This document shows, piece after piece, positions 18,013 to 25,792 of a stretch of DNA of 64,000 bases; the stretch's first letter is position 1; the number at the start of each line of letters is the position of its first letter. Source of the stretch: Gemmobacter aquarius (GTDB taxonomy: Bacteria > Pseudomonadota > Alphaproteobacteria > Rhodobacterales > Rhodobacteraceae); contig NZ_CP028918.1 in assembly GCF_003060865.1 (NCBI RefSeq), forward strand, positions 132,001 to 196,000. The letters are read 5' to 3'. Made by a program: the position numbers and the translations under genes. The notes under the pieces are model-generated. The model searched no databases, was not told where the DNA came from, and worked only from the letters and a program-made list of their open reading frames with translations.

Positions 18013-18038
18013 CGGAACGCACAAGATAGAGCGTTCCG
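18013..18038. repeat. 8-bp inverted repeat in the nrdJ leader
   Basis: CGGAACGC and GCGTTCCG flank a 10-nt spacer (ACAAGATAGA), about 35 nt upstream of the nrdJ start. It could be an operator or a leader hairpin. It does not match the NrdR box pattern by eye. Confidence 0.4.
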
Positions 18039-18052
18039 CGCCAAAGGCCAAG

Positions 18053-18089
18053 CCCGTTAACGCCTGACCATGGCCTTGCCCCCGTTAAC
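18053..18089. repeat. Direct repeat CCCGTTAAC between nrdJ and the DUF1489 gene
   Basis: CCCGTTAAC occurs at 18053-18061 and 18081-18089, 28 bp apart and on the same side of the helix only if about 2.7 turns separate them. Each contains the palindrome GTTAAC. They lie in the divergent promoter region and could be paired protein sites. Confidence 0.3.
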
Positions 18090-18126
18090 CAACAGTCTAG
18101 GATAAGCCCCCTGTACGGGGAAAATC

Positions 18127-18558
18127 ATGGCCGGATTCGTAAACATCCTGAAACTTTGCGTCGGCGCGGATTCGGTCGAAGACCTGACCCAATGGCAAGA
18201 CGCGCACAGCCATGTCTGGCCCAAGGGCCGCGCCCTTCACGTCACCCGCATGTGGCCAAAACGCGAGGCCGAGGTGCTTGCGGGCGGCTCGCTCTTCTGG
18301 GTCATCAAGGGCGTGATCCTTGCCCGCCAACGCATCGTCGGGCTGGAACGTGTCGAAGGGGCCGATGGCATCGGGCGCTGCGCCCTCGTGCTCGACGCCG
18401 AGGTGATCCGCACCGAAGCCGCCACCCGCCGCCCGTTTCAGGGCTGGCGCTACCTCGACCCTGCAGAATCCCCCCGCGACCTGCCCAAGGGCCGCGCCAA
18501 GGAAGAGGCGCTTCCCCCCTCGCTCGCCCAGGCGCTTGCCGAAATCGGCCTGCGCTGA
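18127..18558 (+). CDS. DUF1489 family protein
   Basis: This is a 143-aa cytoplasmic protein starting MAGFVNILKLCVGADSVEDLTQWQ, the hallmark N-terminus of DUF1489, a family confined largely to alphaproteobacteria. The rest has a compact alpha/beta pattern (LFWVIKGVILARQRIVGLE, CALVLDAEVIRTEA) and ends in a positively charged then helical tail. No function is established for the family. It is divergent from nrdJ, with a 146-bp shared regulatory region. Confidence 0.85.
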   Translation: MAGFVNILKLCVGADSVEDLTQWQDAHSHVWPKGRALHVTRMWPKREAEVLAGGSLFWVIKGVILARQRIVGLERVEGADGIGRCALVLDAEVIRTEAATRRPFQGWRYLDPAESPRDLPKGRAKEEALPPSLAQALAEIGLR

Positions 18559-18567
18559 CCCGACCCC

Positions 18568-18586
18568 GATTTTTCTGCGAAAAATC
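18568..18586. repeat. 19-nt hairpin, loop CTGCG
   Basis: GATTTTT-CTGCG-AAAAATC is a perfect 7-bp stem with a 5-nt loop, just after the DUF1489 gene stop. It belongs to a set of seven such hairpins in the window that share loop sequences while stems vary. Here it may act as a terminator. Confidence 0.6.
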
Positions 18587-18628
18587 GCGCCCTTTTCTGA
18601 ACCGCTGCACCTGCGCCCACGGTTGGCT

Positions 18629-18735
18629 GAGTATTTATCGCAAAGGTGAAACAGCCTGTCGCTTTCACCTTTGCGAAAATACTCCGGGGGGAAGCGGCCA
18701 AAGGCCGATGGGGGGCTGGCCCCCCTTCGCCCCTT
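18629..18735. repeat. Bipartite intergenic repeat, paired copies (site 1)
   Basis: GAGTATTT..CGCAAAGGTGAAA (18629-18651) and its reverse complement (18663-18684) face each other across a short loop, giving a stem of about 20 bp. The second arm continues into the G/C hairpin block ending in GGGGGGCTGGCCCCCC. With the two 19-nt hairpins it fills the 294-bp gap before the EamA transporter gene; nothing else is recognised there. Confidence 0.7.
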
Positions 18736-18766
18736 GGCAAAAACGCCACGCAACAAGGCAGGCGGA

Positions 18767-18785
18767 GATTTTTCGCAGAAAAATC
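18767..18785. repeat. 19-nt hairpin, loop CGCAG
   Basis: GATTTTT-CGCAG-AAAAATC has the same stem as the copy at 18568 but the reverse-complement loop, so it is that element in opposite orientation. It lies upstream of the EamA transporter gene. Confidence 0.6.
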
Positions 18786-18852
18786 GTGGGCGGCATGGGG
18801 CGCTGTCGGGAACAGGCGACCGTCACGGCGGGCGATGTTGCAGGGTCCGGTC

Positions 18853-19734
18853 ATGTCAAACCGTCCGCTCTGGCTGATAGCCGCCCCGTCTGTTTTCCTG
18901 ATCCTGTGGTCCGCCGGTTTTGCGGTGGCGAAGCTCGGGCTGCAGCATGCCAACCCGATGACGCTGCTTGCCCTGCGCTATGTCTGCGTGCTTGTCGTGC
19001 TCGCCCCTTTCGCGCTGGTCCTGCGCCCGCCCCTGCCGCGCGGGTGGCGGGCCTGGGCCGATGTGGCGCTGGTCGGGTTCCTGATCCAGGTCTGCTACTT
19101 CGGCCTATGTTACATCGCCTTCAAATCCGGTGTCTCGGCGGGCGGGGTGGCGATCATCGTCTGCCTGCAACCGATCCTCGTCGCCCTGATCGCCCCGCAT
19201 TTCGTGGCCGAATCTGTCAGCCCCAGCGCATGGGCGGGCCTTGCACTCGGCCTTGCGGGTGCGGTCATCGTCATCCTGTCGCGCTCGGCGGTCGAGGCTG
19301 GCAACAGCTTCGGCATCCTGTGCACCATCGGCGCGCTTTTCGGCATCACCGGCGGCACGCTATACGAAAAGCGCTTCGGCGTCAGCCACCATCCAATCGC
19401 GTCAAACATGATCCAATACGCCGTCGGTGCGGCCTTTTGCCTGCCCGTGGCTTGGGCGACCGAAAGCCTGCACATCGACTGGAACCTCGAATTCGCAGGT
19501 GTCCTCGCCTATCTTGTCCTGGGCAACTCGCTGCTCGCCATGTCGCTTTTGCTCGCCATGATCCGCCTGGGCGAGGTTTCCCGCGTCTCGGCCCTGTTCT
19601 ACCTCGTCCCGGCCTTTTCAGCCCTCTTCGCATGGCCGATCCTGGGCGAGGCGATGCCCCCCCTCGCATGGGTCGGCATGGCGCTGGCCGGGGCGGGCGT
19701 CGCCATGGCCAGCCGCCGCAAGCCGCAAGTCTAA
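18853..19734 (+). CDS. EamA/DMT-superfamily exporter
   Basis: This is a 293-aa inner-membrane protein with ten predicted hydrophobic helices arranged as two EamA repeats. Typical motifs are ILWSAGFAVAKLGLQHANPMTLLALRY in the first repeat and GNSLLAMSLLLAMIRLGEVSRVSALFYLVPAFSALFAWPILGE in the second. Such transporters usually export amino acids or metabolites; the substrate here is unknown. ATG 18853 has an AGGG box 8 nt upstream; an in-frame ATG at 18835 is possible. Its stop overlaps the convergent hisG stop in the 4-mer CTAA. Confidence 0.88.
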   Translation: MSNRPLWLIAAPSVFLILWSAGFAVAKLGLQHANPMTLLALRYVCVLVVLAPFALVLRPPLPRGWRAWADVALVGFLIQVCYFGLCYIAFKSGVSAGGVAIIVCLQPILVALIAPHFVAESVSPSAWAGLALGLAGAVIVILSRSAVEAGNSFGILCTIGALFGITGGTLYEKRFGVSHHPIASNMIQYAVGAAFCLPVAWATESLHIDWNLEFAGVLAYLVLGNSLLAMSLLLAMIRLGEVSRVSALFYLVPAFSALFAWPILGEAMPPLAWVGMALAGAGVAMASRRKPQV

Positions 19735-20405
19735 AAGCCCAGTTTGCCCAGCAACCCGTCAAGCGCCGGATCATCCGCCAGCTTCGACCGGAACAGCATC
19801 GCTTCCGATTTCAGGATGACCGAGTCCGACAGGATTTTGAGGTGGTTCGCCCGCAGTGTCTCGCCGCTTGACGTTATGTCGGCAATCGCCTCGGCGGTCA
19901 GATTCTTGACCGTTCCTTCGGTCGCGCCCTGACTGTCGACCAGTTGGTAATCGGCCACCCCGTTCGCGGTCAGGAAATCGCGCACCAGACGGTGGTATTT
20001 CGTGGCGATCCGCAGCCGGAAGCCATGCTCCGCCCGAAACGCCGCCGCCGCGGAATCGAGGTCATCGAGTGTGTCGACATCGACCCATGCATTCGGCACG
20101 GCGATGATCAGGTCGGCATGGCCAAAGCCGAGGGGGGCGACCTCGGCCACGATCTCGGCCCAATCGGCCAGTTTTTCGCGCACGAGGTCGGTGCCCGTCA
20201 CCCCCAGATGGATGCGCCCCGCCGCCAGCTCGCGCGGCACCTCGCCTGCCGACAGAAGCACCAGTTCGACGCCGTCGGCACCTTCGACCGTGCCGGAATA
20301 TTCGCGCTCGTTCCCCGTGCGCCGCATCGCCAGACCACGCTGGCCGAACCAGTCAAAGGTCTTTTCCATCAGCCGCCCTTTTGACGGCACCCCGATCTTG
20401 ATCAT
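19731..20405 (-). CDS. hisG: ATP phosphoribosyltransferase, short form catalytic subunit
   Basis: This 224-aa enzyme catalyses the first step of histidine synthesis (ATP + PRPP). It starts MIKIGVPSKGRLMEKTFDWF and has the PRPP loop VDSQGATEGTVKNLTAEAIADITSSGETLRAN. It lacks the C-terminal regulatory domain of the long form, as expected for a HisG that works in an octamer with HisZ. hisZ lies immediately upstream and overlaps by 4 nt. Confidence 0.95.
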   Translation of the reverse strand: MIKIGVPSKGRLMEKTFDWFGQRGLAMRRTGNEREYSGTVEGADGVELVLLSAGEVPRELAAGRIHLGVTGTDLVREKLADWAEIVAEVAPLGFGHADLIIAVPNAWVDVDTLDDLDSAAAAFRAEHGFRLRIATKYHRLVRDFLTANGVADYQLVDSQGATEGTVKNLTAEAIADITSSGETLRANHLKILSDSVILKSEAMLFRSKLADDPALDGLLGKLGF

Positions 20406-21508
20406 GCGAGGCTCCCTTTCAGGCGGGCGACAAGGCCCGGACGGATCACCCCGCCCACCGCCGGGATCGACTGGCCCTGACCCAGCACGCCCGTCAGCGC
20501 GTCATAGCGCCCGCCGCTTGCCACAGGCGGCAGGGCCGCATCGGCAGCATGAAAACTGAATACGAAGCCGTCGTAATATTCCAGACTGGTGCGCCCGTGG
20601 CTGGCCTCGAAGGGCAGGGCGACCGTGTCGATGCCGCGCCCCTGCAACGCATCCAGACGCGCGGCAAAGCGGTCGACTGCGGGGGCGATGGCGGGCAGCA
20701 TCGGGGTTATCCCGCTCAGATGCGCCAGCGCCGCGCGAGCAGGGGCTTGCAGCGACAAAAGGTCGTAAAGCAGCGCCGCTTCGGGTGCGGCCAGCGCAGG
20801 CGTCGCGGCATCCTCGATCAGCGCCGCCGCCCGTGCCGCGATATCCGAGGGTGACCGCAGCCCGACGAAACTGCCCGCCGCCTCGATCAGCGCCTCGGGC
20901 GTGTCGGCGGCCAGACGGTCGAGCAACTGCACCCGCGCCTGCGGCAGGGGGGCGCGGCCCGAAAACCGGTCGAGCAACTGGCGAAAGCGCTTGGGCCGCC
21001 AGATGTGGCGCAGCAACGCCTGCTTGCGGCGTTCACTGGTGGAAAGCCCGCGCACGGCGGCCATGAGGATCCCGATATCCCCCGTCGCCGCCCGCAGCCC
21101 CAAGGGGGCCAGAAGCCCCGCGAACAGCGCGAAAACCTCGGCATCGGCCGCCTCGGGGGCGGTGCGGTCGAACAGTTCGAACCCCACCTGCAGATATTCG
21201 CTCGCCCGTGGGCCGCGCGTGTCTTGCTTGCGGAACACCTCGCCCAGATAGCAGTAACGCGCAGGGTCGGCCCCGTGCGCCATATGGGCTTGCACCACGG
21301 GCACGGTGAAATCGGGGCGCAGCACCATTTCGCCGCGCAAGGGGTCGTTCGTCACATAGGCGCGGGCGCGGATATCCTCGCCATACAGATCAAGCAGCGT
21401 TTCGGCGGGCAGCAGAATGTCGGCCTCGACCGGCACCGCACCGGCGGCACGGAAGGCGGCGAAAAGCGCCTCGGCCTCGGCGCGGATGGCGGCTTTGGGC
21501 GGGATCAT
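20402..21508 (-). CDS. hisZ: ATP phosphoribosyltransferase regulatory subunit
   Basis: This 368-aa protein is a catalytically inactive class II aminoacyl-tRNA synthetase paralogue that activates short HisG. It shows VLRPDFTVPVVQAHMAHG and RYCYLGEVFRKQDTRGPRASEYLQVGFELF, which match the HisRS motif 2 region, and ASGGRYDALTG near the end. ATG 21508 gives the usual length; a longer frame upstream reads into repeat-rich DNA. It is co-directional with hisS across a 261-bp spacer. Confidence 0.93.
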   Translation of the reverse strand: MIPPKAAIRAEAEALFAAFRAAGAVPVEADILLPAETLLDLYGEDIRARAYVTNDPLRGEMVLRPDFTVPVVQAHMAHGADPARYCYLGEVFRKQDTRGPRASEYLQVGFELFDRTAPEAADAEVFALFAGLLAPLGLRAATGDIGILMAAVRGLSTSERRKQALLRHIWRPKRFRQLLDRFSGRAPLPQARVQLLDRLAADTPEALIEAAGSFVGLRSPSDIAARAAALIEDAATPALAAPEAALLYDLLSLQAPARAALAHLSGITPMLPAIAPAVDRFAARLDALQGRGIDTVALPFEASHGRTSLEYYDGFVFSFHAADAALPPVASGGRYDALTGVLGQGQSIPAVGGVIRPGLVARLKGSLA

Positions 21509-21526
21509 GCGACCCCCCCCGACAAC

Positions 21527-21651
21527 GCGCGGCGCGTGCCGCGCGTACTGCGACCGCTGTCCACAGTCCCGCCCGTGCGCCCCGCGCACGGGCCGCGCCC
21601 GCCCGCCCCTTGGCGGGCGCGATTCCGCGCCCACCCGTGCGGGCGCGGCCC
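21527..21651. repeat. Dense nested inverted repeats between hisZ and hisS
   Basis: Three GC-only hairpins follow each other: GCGCGGC/GCCGCGC (21527-21544), CCCGTGCGC/GCGCACGGG (21572-21592) and a 13-bp perfect pair GGGCCGCGCCCGC/GCGGGCGCGGCCC (21590-21602 and 21639-21651) with an inner CCCGCC/GGCGGG stem. Remaining bases to 21769 are GC-rich with weaker symmetry. The block lies in the leader of hisZ and could affect transcription or mRNA stability. Confidence 0.6.
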
Positions 21652-21769
21652 ATGCCTGATCGGTCTTGACGGCTGACCGCCCCTTGCCGCCGCGTCGCCG
21701 CGTCGGCAATCGGACCGGCAGATCGGTCCGCAGGACCGCTCCGCGTCGGTCCTCTGCCCCCCCCCGCCT

Positions 21770-23269
21770 TCATTGCCCCAGCATCTTCCGCACGGCAGCC
21801 ACCAGCCCGTCGCGCGGCACCTCCACCTGCGCGGGGCGGTCTTTCCATTCCTCGAGCGTGGCATTCTGCGCGATCTGCGCGCCGAGGATCAGGTCTTTCA
21901 GGATCACGACACCCGTCTCGGCCTCGTTCCCGCCCTGAATCACCGCGACCGGAGAGCCGCGCTTGTCGGCATATTTCAACTGGTTGCCGAAATTCTTGGG
22001 GTTGCCCAGATAAACCTCGGCCCTGATCCCCGCATTGCGCAGATCGGCCACCATGCCCATGTAATCGGCCATGCGGTCACGGTCCATCACGGTCACCACG
22101 ACCGGCCCCGCCACGTCACCGCCCACACGCCCCTTGGCCCGCAGCGCGGCCAGCAGGCGGTCCACCCCGATTGAAACCCCCGTCGCAGGCACCGACTGCC
22201 CCGTGAACCGCTTCACGAGGTCATCATAGCGCCCGCCCCCCGCGACCGACCCGAAGCTGCGCTTCCTTCCCTTTTCGTCGAGGATTTCAAAGGTCAACTC
22301 CGCCTCGAACACCGGCCCGGTATAATAGCCAAGGCCCCGCACGACACCGGGGTCGATGACGATCCGGTCAGGGCCATAGCCCTGCCGGTCGAGGAGTTCT
22401 GCGATGGTCTCAAGTTCGGCCACACCTTCGGCGCCGACCACCGATCCACCGACCAGCCCGCGGAGCGCGGCCACCGTCTCGGCTCCCGTGTCGCGCCGTG
22501 CAGCCATGAACCCCATCACTACCTCGGCCTGCCCATCCGACAGCCCAGCCCCCTTGGTGAAATCGCCGCTTTCATCCTTGCGGCCATCGCCCAGAAGTGC
22601 CCGCACACCGGCCTCGCCCAAGCGGTCGATCTTGTCGATGGCGCGCAGCACGATCCCGCGCTCGGCCTCGAACTTTGACGGGTCCGCAGGGTCGAGCACG
22701 CCGGCCACCTCCATCACCCCGTTCAGCACCTTGCGGTTGTTGACCCTCACCACATAGTCGCCGCGCGGAATCCCGACCGTCTCCAAGGCATCCGACAGCA
22801 TCGCGCAAATCTCGGCATCCGCCGCCACCGATGGCGCACCGACCGTATCGGCGTCGCATTGGTAGAACTGCCTGAACCGCCCCGGACCGGGCTTTTCGTT
22901 GCGCCACACCGGACCCATCGCATAGCGGCGGTAAGGCGATGGCAGGTCATTGCGATACTGCGCCGCCACCCGCGCAAGCGGGGCGGTCAGGTCATAGCGC
23001 AGCGCCAGCCAATCGGCATCTTCATCCTGCCACGCGAACACACCCTCGTTCGGGCGGTCGACATCGGGCAGGAATTTGCCCAAAGCTTCAACCGTTTCGA
23101 CGGCACTGGTTTCCAGCGGGTCGAAACCGTAGCGATGGTAAACCGCCGCGATCTTGTCGAGCATCGCATTGCGCTCGGTCACCTCGGTGCCGAAATAGTC
23201 GCGAAACCCCTTCGGCGTCTCGGCACGGGGGCGGCCCGGTTTCTTCTGGCTGGATTTGTCCTGTGACAT
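21770..23269 (-). CDS. hisS: Histidyl-tRNA synthetase
   Basis: This 499-aa class II synthetase charges tRNA-His. From ATG 23269 it reads [27 protein letters not shown]. Motif 2 lies in [32 protein letters not shown]. The histidine-specific segments are [14 protein letters not shown] and [13 protein letters not shown], with [17 protein letters not shown] as motif 3. A C-terminal anticodon-binding domain has [19 protein letters not shown]. The length fits the alphaproteobacterial long form. Confidence 0.96.
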   Translation of the reverse strand: MSQDKSSQKKPGRPRAETPKGFRDYFGTEVTERNAMLDKIAAVYHRYGFDPLETSAVETVEALGKFLPDVDRPNEGVFAWQDEDADWLALRYDLTAPLARVAAQYRNDLPSPYRRYAMGPVWRNEKPGPGRFRQFYQCDADTVGAPSVAADAEICAMLSDALETVGIPRGDYVVRVNNRKVLNGVMEVAGVLDPADPSKFEAERGIVLRAIDKIDRLGEAGVRALLGDGRKDESGDFTKGAGLSDGQAEVVMGFMAARRDTGAETVAALRGLVGGSVVGAEGVAELETIAELLDRQGYGPDRIVIDPGVVRGLGYYTGPVFEAELTFEILDEKGRKRSFGSVAGGGRYDDLVKRFTGQSVPATGVSIGVDRLLAALRAKGRVGGDVAGPVVVTVMDRDRMADYMGMVADLRNAGIRAEVYLGNPKNFGNQLKYADKRGSPVAVIQGGNEAETGVVILKDLILGAQIAQNATLEEWKDRPAQVEVPRDGLVAAVRKMLGQ

Positions 23270-23365
23270 CGGTCGGACCTTCGCTTTTTCCCGCCGCCCG
23301 TGTATCGCAGGGGGCAGGACGCGGCAAGCGCCGCACTTGGCCATGCGCCGAACAAGGAAAGGCCG

Positions 23366-23569
23366 ATGATGGACCGTCACGACGCGATAGAAGAACGCTT
23401 GGCCCACCTGATCCGCGCGATGGAAGACCTGTCGGACGTGGTCACAACCCAAGGCCGCGAGATCGACCGCCTGACGCGCCTTGTCCATCTGCTGTGCGAA
23501 CGCGAGGCCGAACGCGAAGAGATGGTGGGCGACGCCCCTGCCGCCAACGCCCCGCCGCCGCATTGGTGA
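23366..23569 (+). CDS. slyX: SlyX family protein
   Basis: This 67-aa protein starts [29 protein letters not shown] and is a single amphipathic coiled coil with the SlyX heptad pattern ([12 protein letters not shown]), ending in the proline-rich PPPHW typical of SlyX. A strong AAGGAAAGG box precedes two adjacent ATG codons. The role of SlyX is not settled. It is divergent from hisS. Confidence 0.85.
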   Translation: MMDRHDAIEERLAHLIRAMEDLSDVVTTQGREIDRLTRLVHLLCEREAEREEMVGDAPAANAPPPHW

Positions 23570-23578
23570 AACGGGGGC

Positions 23579-23599
23579 GGTGGGTGCAAAGCACCCACC
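23579..23599 (+). terminator. Hairpin after slyX
   Basis: GGTGGGTGC-AAA-GCACCCACC is a perfect 9-bp stem with a 3-nt loop, 9 nt after the slyX stop. No T-run follows, so it may be a repeat-type 3' element rather than a classic terminator. Confidence 0.5.
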
Positions 23600-23634
23600 C
23601 TACGAAAACTGATGCCCCGCCCGTGCCGAAACCA

Positions 23635-23657
23635 CCCCTCCCCGTCACGGGGAGGGG
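23635..23657. repeat. CCCCTCCCCGT palindromic repeat
   Basis: CCCCTCCCCGT and ACGGGGAGGGG form an 11-bp perfect stem with a single-base centre, followed by a G-rich tail. A related CCCTC(T)CCCC..GGGGAGAGGG element is at 45795. It looks like a dispersed intergenic palindrome. Confidence 0.55.
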
Positions 23658-23706
23658 CAGGGGGAGGGGGGGGCCGCAACCTGACCAAAGGGACAGCAGA
23701 CCCGAC

Positions 23707-24774
23707 ATGAAGCGCCTGCCACAGATCGACCTGCCCGCCCTTGCCCTGACCCTGATGATCGGTGCGGCTGGCGGATTTCTGGCGCAAAGCCTGCACCTGC
23801 CGCTCGCGCTTCTGCTCGGATCGCTCGTTACCACCGGCACCATCGCAGCCATCGGCTGGCGACCCTTCGGCCGCACCGTCCTTCTGCCACCCCGCCTGCG
23901 CCTCGCCTTCGTCCCTGTCATCGGCGTTTCCATCGGCGGCGCCTTCACCCCCGCCGTTATGGCCGCCGCACCTGCATGGTGGCCGAGCCTGCTGGCGCTT
24001 TTCCTGTTCCTGCCCGTCAGCCATGCCATCGGCTACGCCATCTATCGCGCGGGCGGCTTGCCGCGCACCGAAAGCTTCTTCGGCGCCATCCCCGGCGGGC
24101 TGATCGAGACCGTCCAGCTGGGCGAGGAAGCGGGCGGCGATCCGCGCCTTTTGACCGTGCTGCAATTCCTGCGGCTGATCTTTACCATCATCTTCGTCCC
24201 GCTGATCTTTACCATCCTGACCGGCGGCGCGGTCGGCTCGGCCAGCGGCGTCAGCCTGCCTGCCGCCGCGATCCCTCTCACCCTGCCCGAAATCGCCCTG
24301 CTCCTCGCCGCCGGAGCGTTGGGCTTTGCCACCGCCCGCGCCTTGCGCTTTCCCGCCGCCATCATGACCGGCCCGATCTTGTTTTCCGCCGTGGCCCATG
24401 CCACCGGCCTTGTCCACGGCGTGCCGCCCGCGTGGCTGGTGGGCGTTACGCAGATCGTCATTGGCTGCGGCCTTGGCGCACGCTTCGCCGGGGCCGAAAG
24501 GCGCATGCTCACCCGCGCCTTCGCGCTCGCCGCCGCCACCTCGGTCGCGACCCTGCTTGTCGCCTTCGGCTTCGCGCTTGGCCTGTCCCCGCTCGTCGAC
24601 GAACCCGCCCCTGCCGTCTTCCTCGCCTTCGCCCCCGGCGGACTGGCTGAAATGAGCCTGATCGCCCTGTCGCTACAAATGAGCGTGGTCTTCGTCACCC
24701 TGCATCACATCGCCCGGATCGTGCTGTCCGTGTTCGTTGCAAAAGCCGGCGCGCGCTGGCTTTCAAAGGGATAA
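23707..24774 (+). CDS. AbrB-family membrane protein
   Basis: This 355-aa polytopic protein has about ten hydrophobic helices in two similar halves. It matches the membrane AbrB family (pfam05145), often misnamed a transcriptional regulator. Conserved glycine/proline loops are visible in both halves: FGAIPGGLIETVQLGEEAG and LAFAPGGLAEMSLIALSLQM. AbrB in E. coli has been linked to aidB regulation, but a transport role is likelier from topology. The start follows a repeat-rich 137-bp gap after slyX. Confidence 0.85.
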   Translation: MKRLPQIDLPALALTLMIGAAGGFLAQSLHLPLALLLGSLVTTGTIAAIGWRPFGRTVLLPPRLRLAFVPVIGVSIGGAFTPAVMAAAPAWWPSLLALFLFLPVSHAIGYAIYRAGGLPRTESFFGAIPGGLIETVQLGEEAGGDPRLLTVLQFLRLIFTIIFVPLIFTILTGGAVGSASGVSLPAAAIPLTLPEIALLLAAGALGFATARALRFPAAIMTGPILFSAVAHATGLVHGVPPAWLVGVTQIVIGCGLGARFAGAERRMLTRAFALAAATSVATLLVAFGFALGLSPLVDEPAPAVFLAFAPGGLAEMSLIALSLQMSVVFVTLHHIARIVLSVFVAKAGARWLSKG

Positions 24775-24850
24775 TCCCGACACAAGCGATACGTGCGCCG
24801 CGACTTAAACTGTGTTACCATGCCCCATGCGTCCACTTGGGGGAGTTGCG

Positions 24851-25027
24851 ATGCGTGCGATGCTCTTCATGTCCCGGATCGTCGGGATGGTGATCGTCAT
24901 GGTCGCCGTCCTTTTGTCGGTGTTCATCGTCCTCGACATCATGCGGGAAGGCCCGCACGCCCGCGGGTTCCTGCTCGGCTCGGGCCTTTGGCACGAATTG
25001 ACGCGCTGGGCCGACAGGCTGTTCTGA
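24851..25027 (+). CDS. Small single-span membrane protein
   Basis: This is a 58-aa product from ATG 24851, with GGGAG 6 nt upstream. It has one hydrophobic helix (MVIVMVAVLLSVFIVLDIM) followed by an amphipathic C-terminus ending WADRLF. No family is recognised. It lies between the AbrB-family gene and another unknown membrane protein and might be co-transcribed with them. Length and RBS support a real gene, but conservation cannot be judged here. Confidence 0.55.
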   Translation: MRAMLFMSRIVGMVIVMVAVLLSVFIVLDIMREGPHARGFLLGSGLWHELTRWADRLF

Positions 25028-25078
25028 CGGCGGCTTGACCGCCGCGGCTGGGCTTGTTCAGCTTTTGGCTGAAGGTGC

Positions 25079-25792
25079 GTGCAGGTGTCACATGCGGTTC
25101 GAAGTGGTGCGCTGGAGTTTGTGGCATTTGCCGCTTTGGCCTTGGCCTTCGGCATTGCCCGTATCGCCATAGGGGATGCGTGGCACGACGACCTGTCCCT
25201 GATCGCCCTGCAACTGACCGTGGCCGCCGCATACATCCTGTCGGTTCATGTGGCCAGCACACCGCAAACCCGTCTTGCCGCGGTCAATGACGCGGTGGCG
25301 ATGGCGCTTTTCATCTATGCGCTGCACGTCATTTCCGCGATCGGGGATGCGGGCTTTGACGCGGCGCTGACGGCCCCACTCTCTCAAACCTATCTGCCCG
25401 TGCTTCTGGCGGCGCTTGTCGTCGTGCCGCTTTTCCGAACCTCGCTGCCGCTGGTCATCGCCGGTGAGGTCGCACGCCTTGCGAGAGAACTCGGCGCCAA
25501 GCTGGCCTTTGCCGTCCTGATAACCCTTGTGTTCCGCTTGGGGGTCACGGACCCGTCCCTTGCCCATCTTCGTGCCTTTGCCGCCGCGACCGTCTTCTTC
25601 TTTCTCTACCGCAGCTTAAGCGCCCGTGTTCCGGTCATCGGCCGGATCAGGGCAGACCAGATCGCGCCCGTCCTGCTGGTTGCCGTCTGCCTTTTCAGTC
25701 CGAACCGAGAGGACTGGCAGATCGAACTTGGCATGCTTGCGGCCATGGGCCTTTTGGCGCTGATCCACCGCCTGTGGCCGGTGCCGCGCTAA
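25079..25792 (+). CDS. Hypothetical polytopic membrane protein
   Basis: This is a 237-aa frame starting at GTG (25079, or GTG 25085), with six or seven hydrophobic segments such as FVAFAALALAFGIARIAIG and TYLPVLLAALVVVPLF. No recognised motif. An acidic and aromatic patch (NREDWQIELGML) lies near the C-terminus. Its stop overlaps the convergent dnaE stop in CTAA. Codon use resembles its neighbours, so it is likely a native gene of unknown function. Confidence 0.6.
   Translation: MQVSHAVRSGALEFVAFAALALAFGIARIAIGDAWHDDLSLIALQLTVAAAYILSVHVASTPQTRLAAVNDAVAMALFIYALHVISAIGDAGFDAALTAPLSQTYLPVLLAALVVVPLFRTSLPLVIAGEVARLARELGAKLAFAVLITLVFRLGVTDPSLAHLRAFAAATVFFFLYRSLSARVPVIGRIRADQIAPVLLVAVCLFSPNREDWQIELGMLAAMGLLALIHRLWPVPR

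Noticed and set aside
17981..18126. Cobalamin riboswitch upstream of the B12-dependent nrdJ
   Set aside because: The leader is under 150 nt and no B12-box or compatible fold could be recognised.
24042..24698. 218-aa reverse frame opposite the AbrB-family gene
   Set aside because: The forward product has clear membrane topology and conserved loops; the reverse one is a Ser/Arg/Ala-rich shadow.
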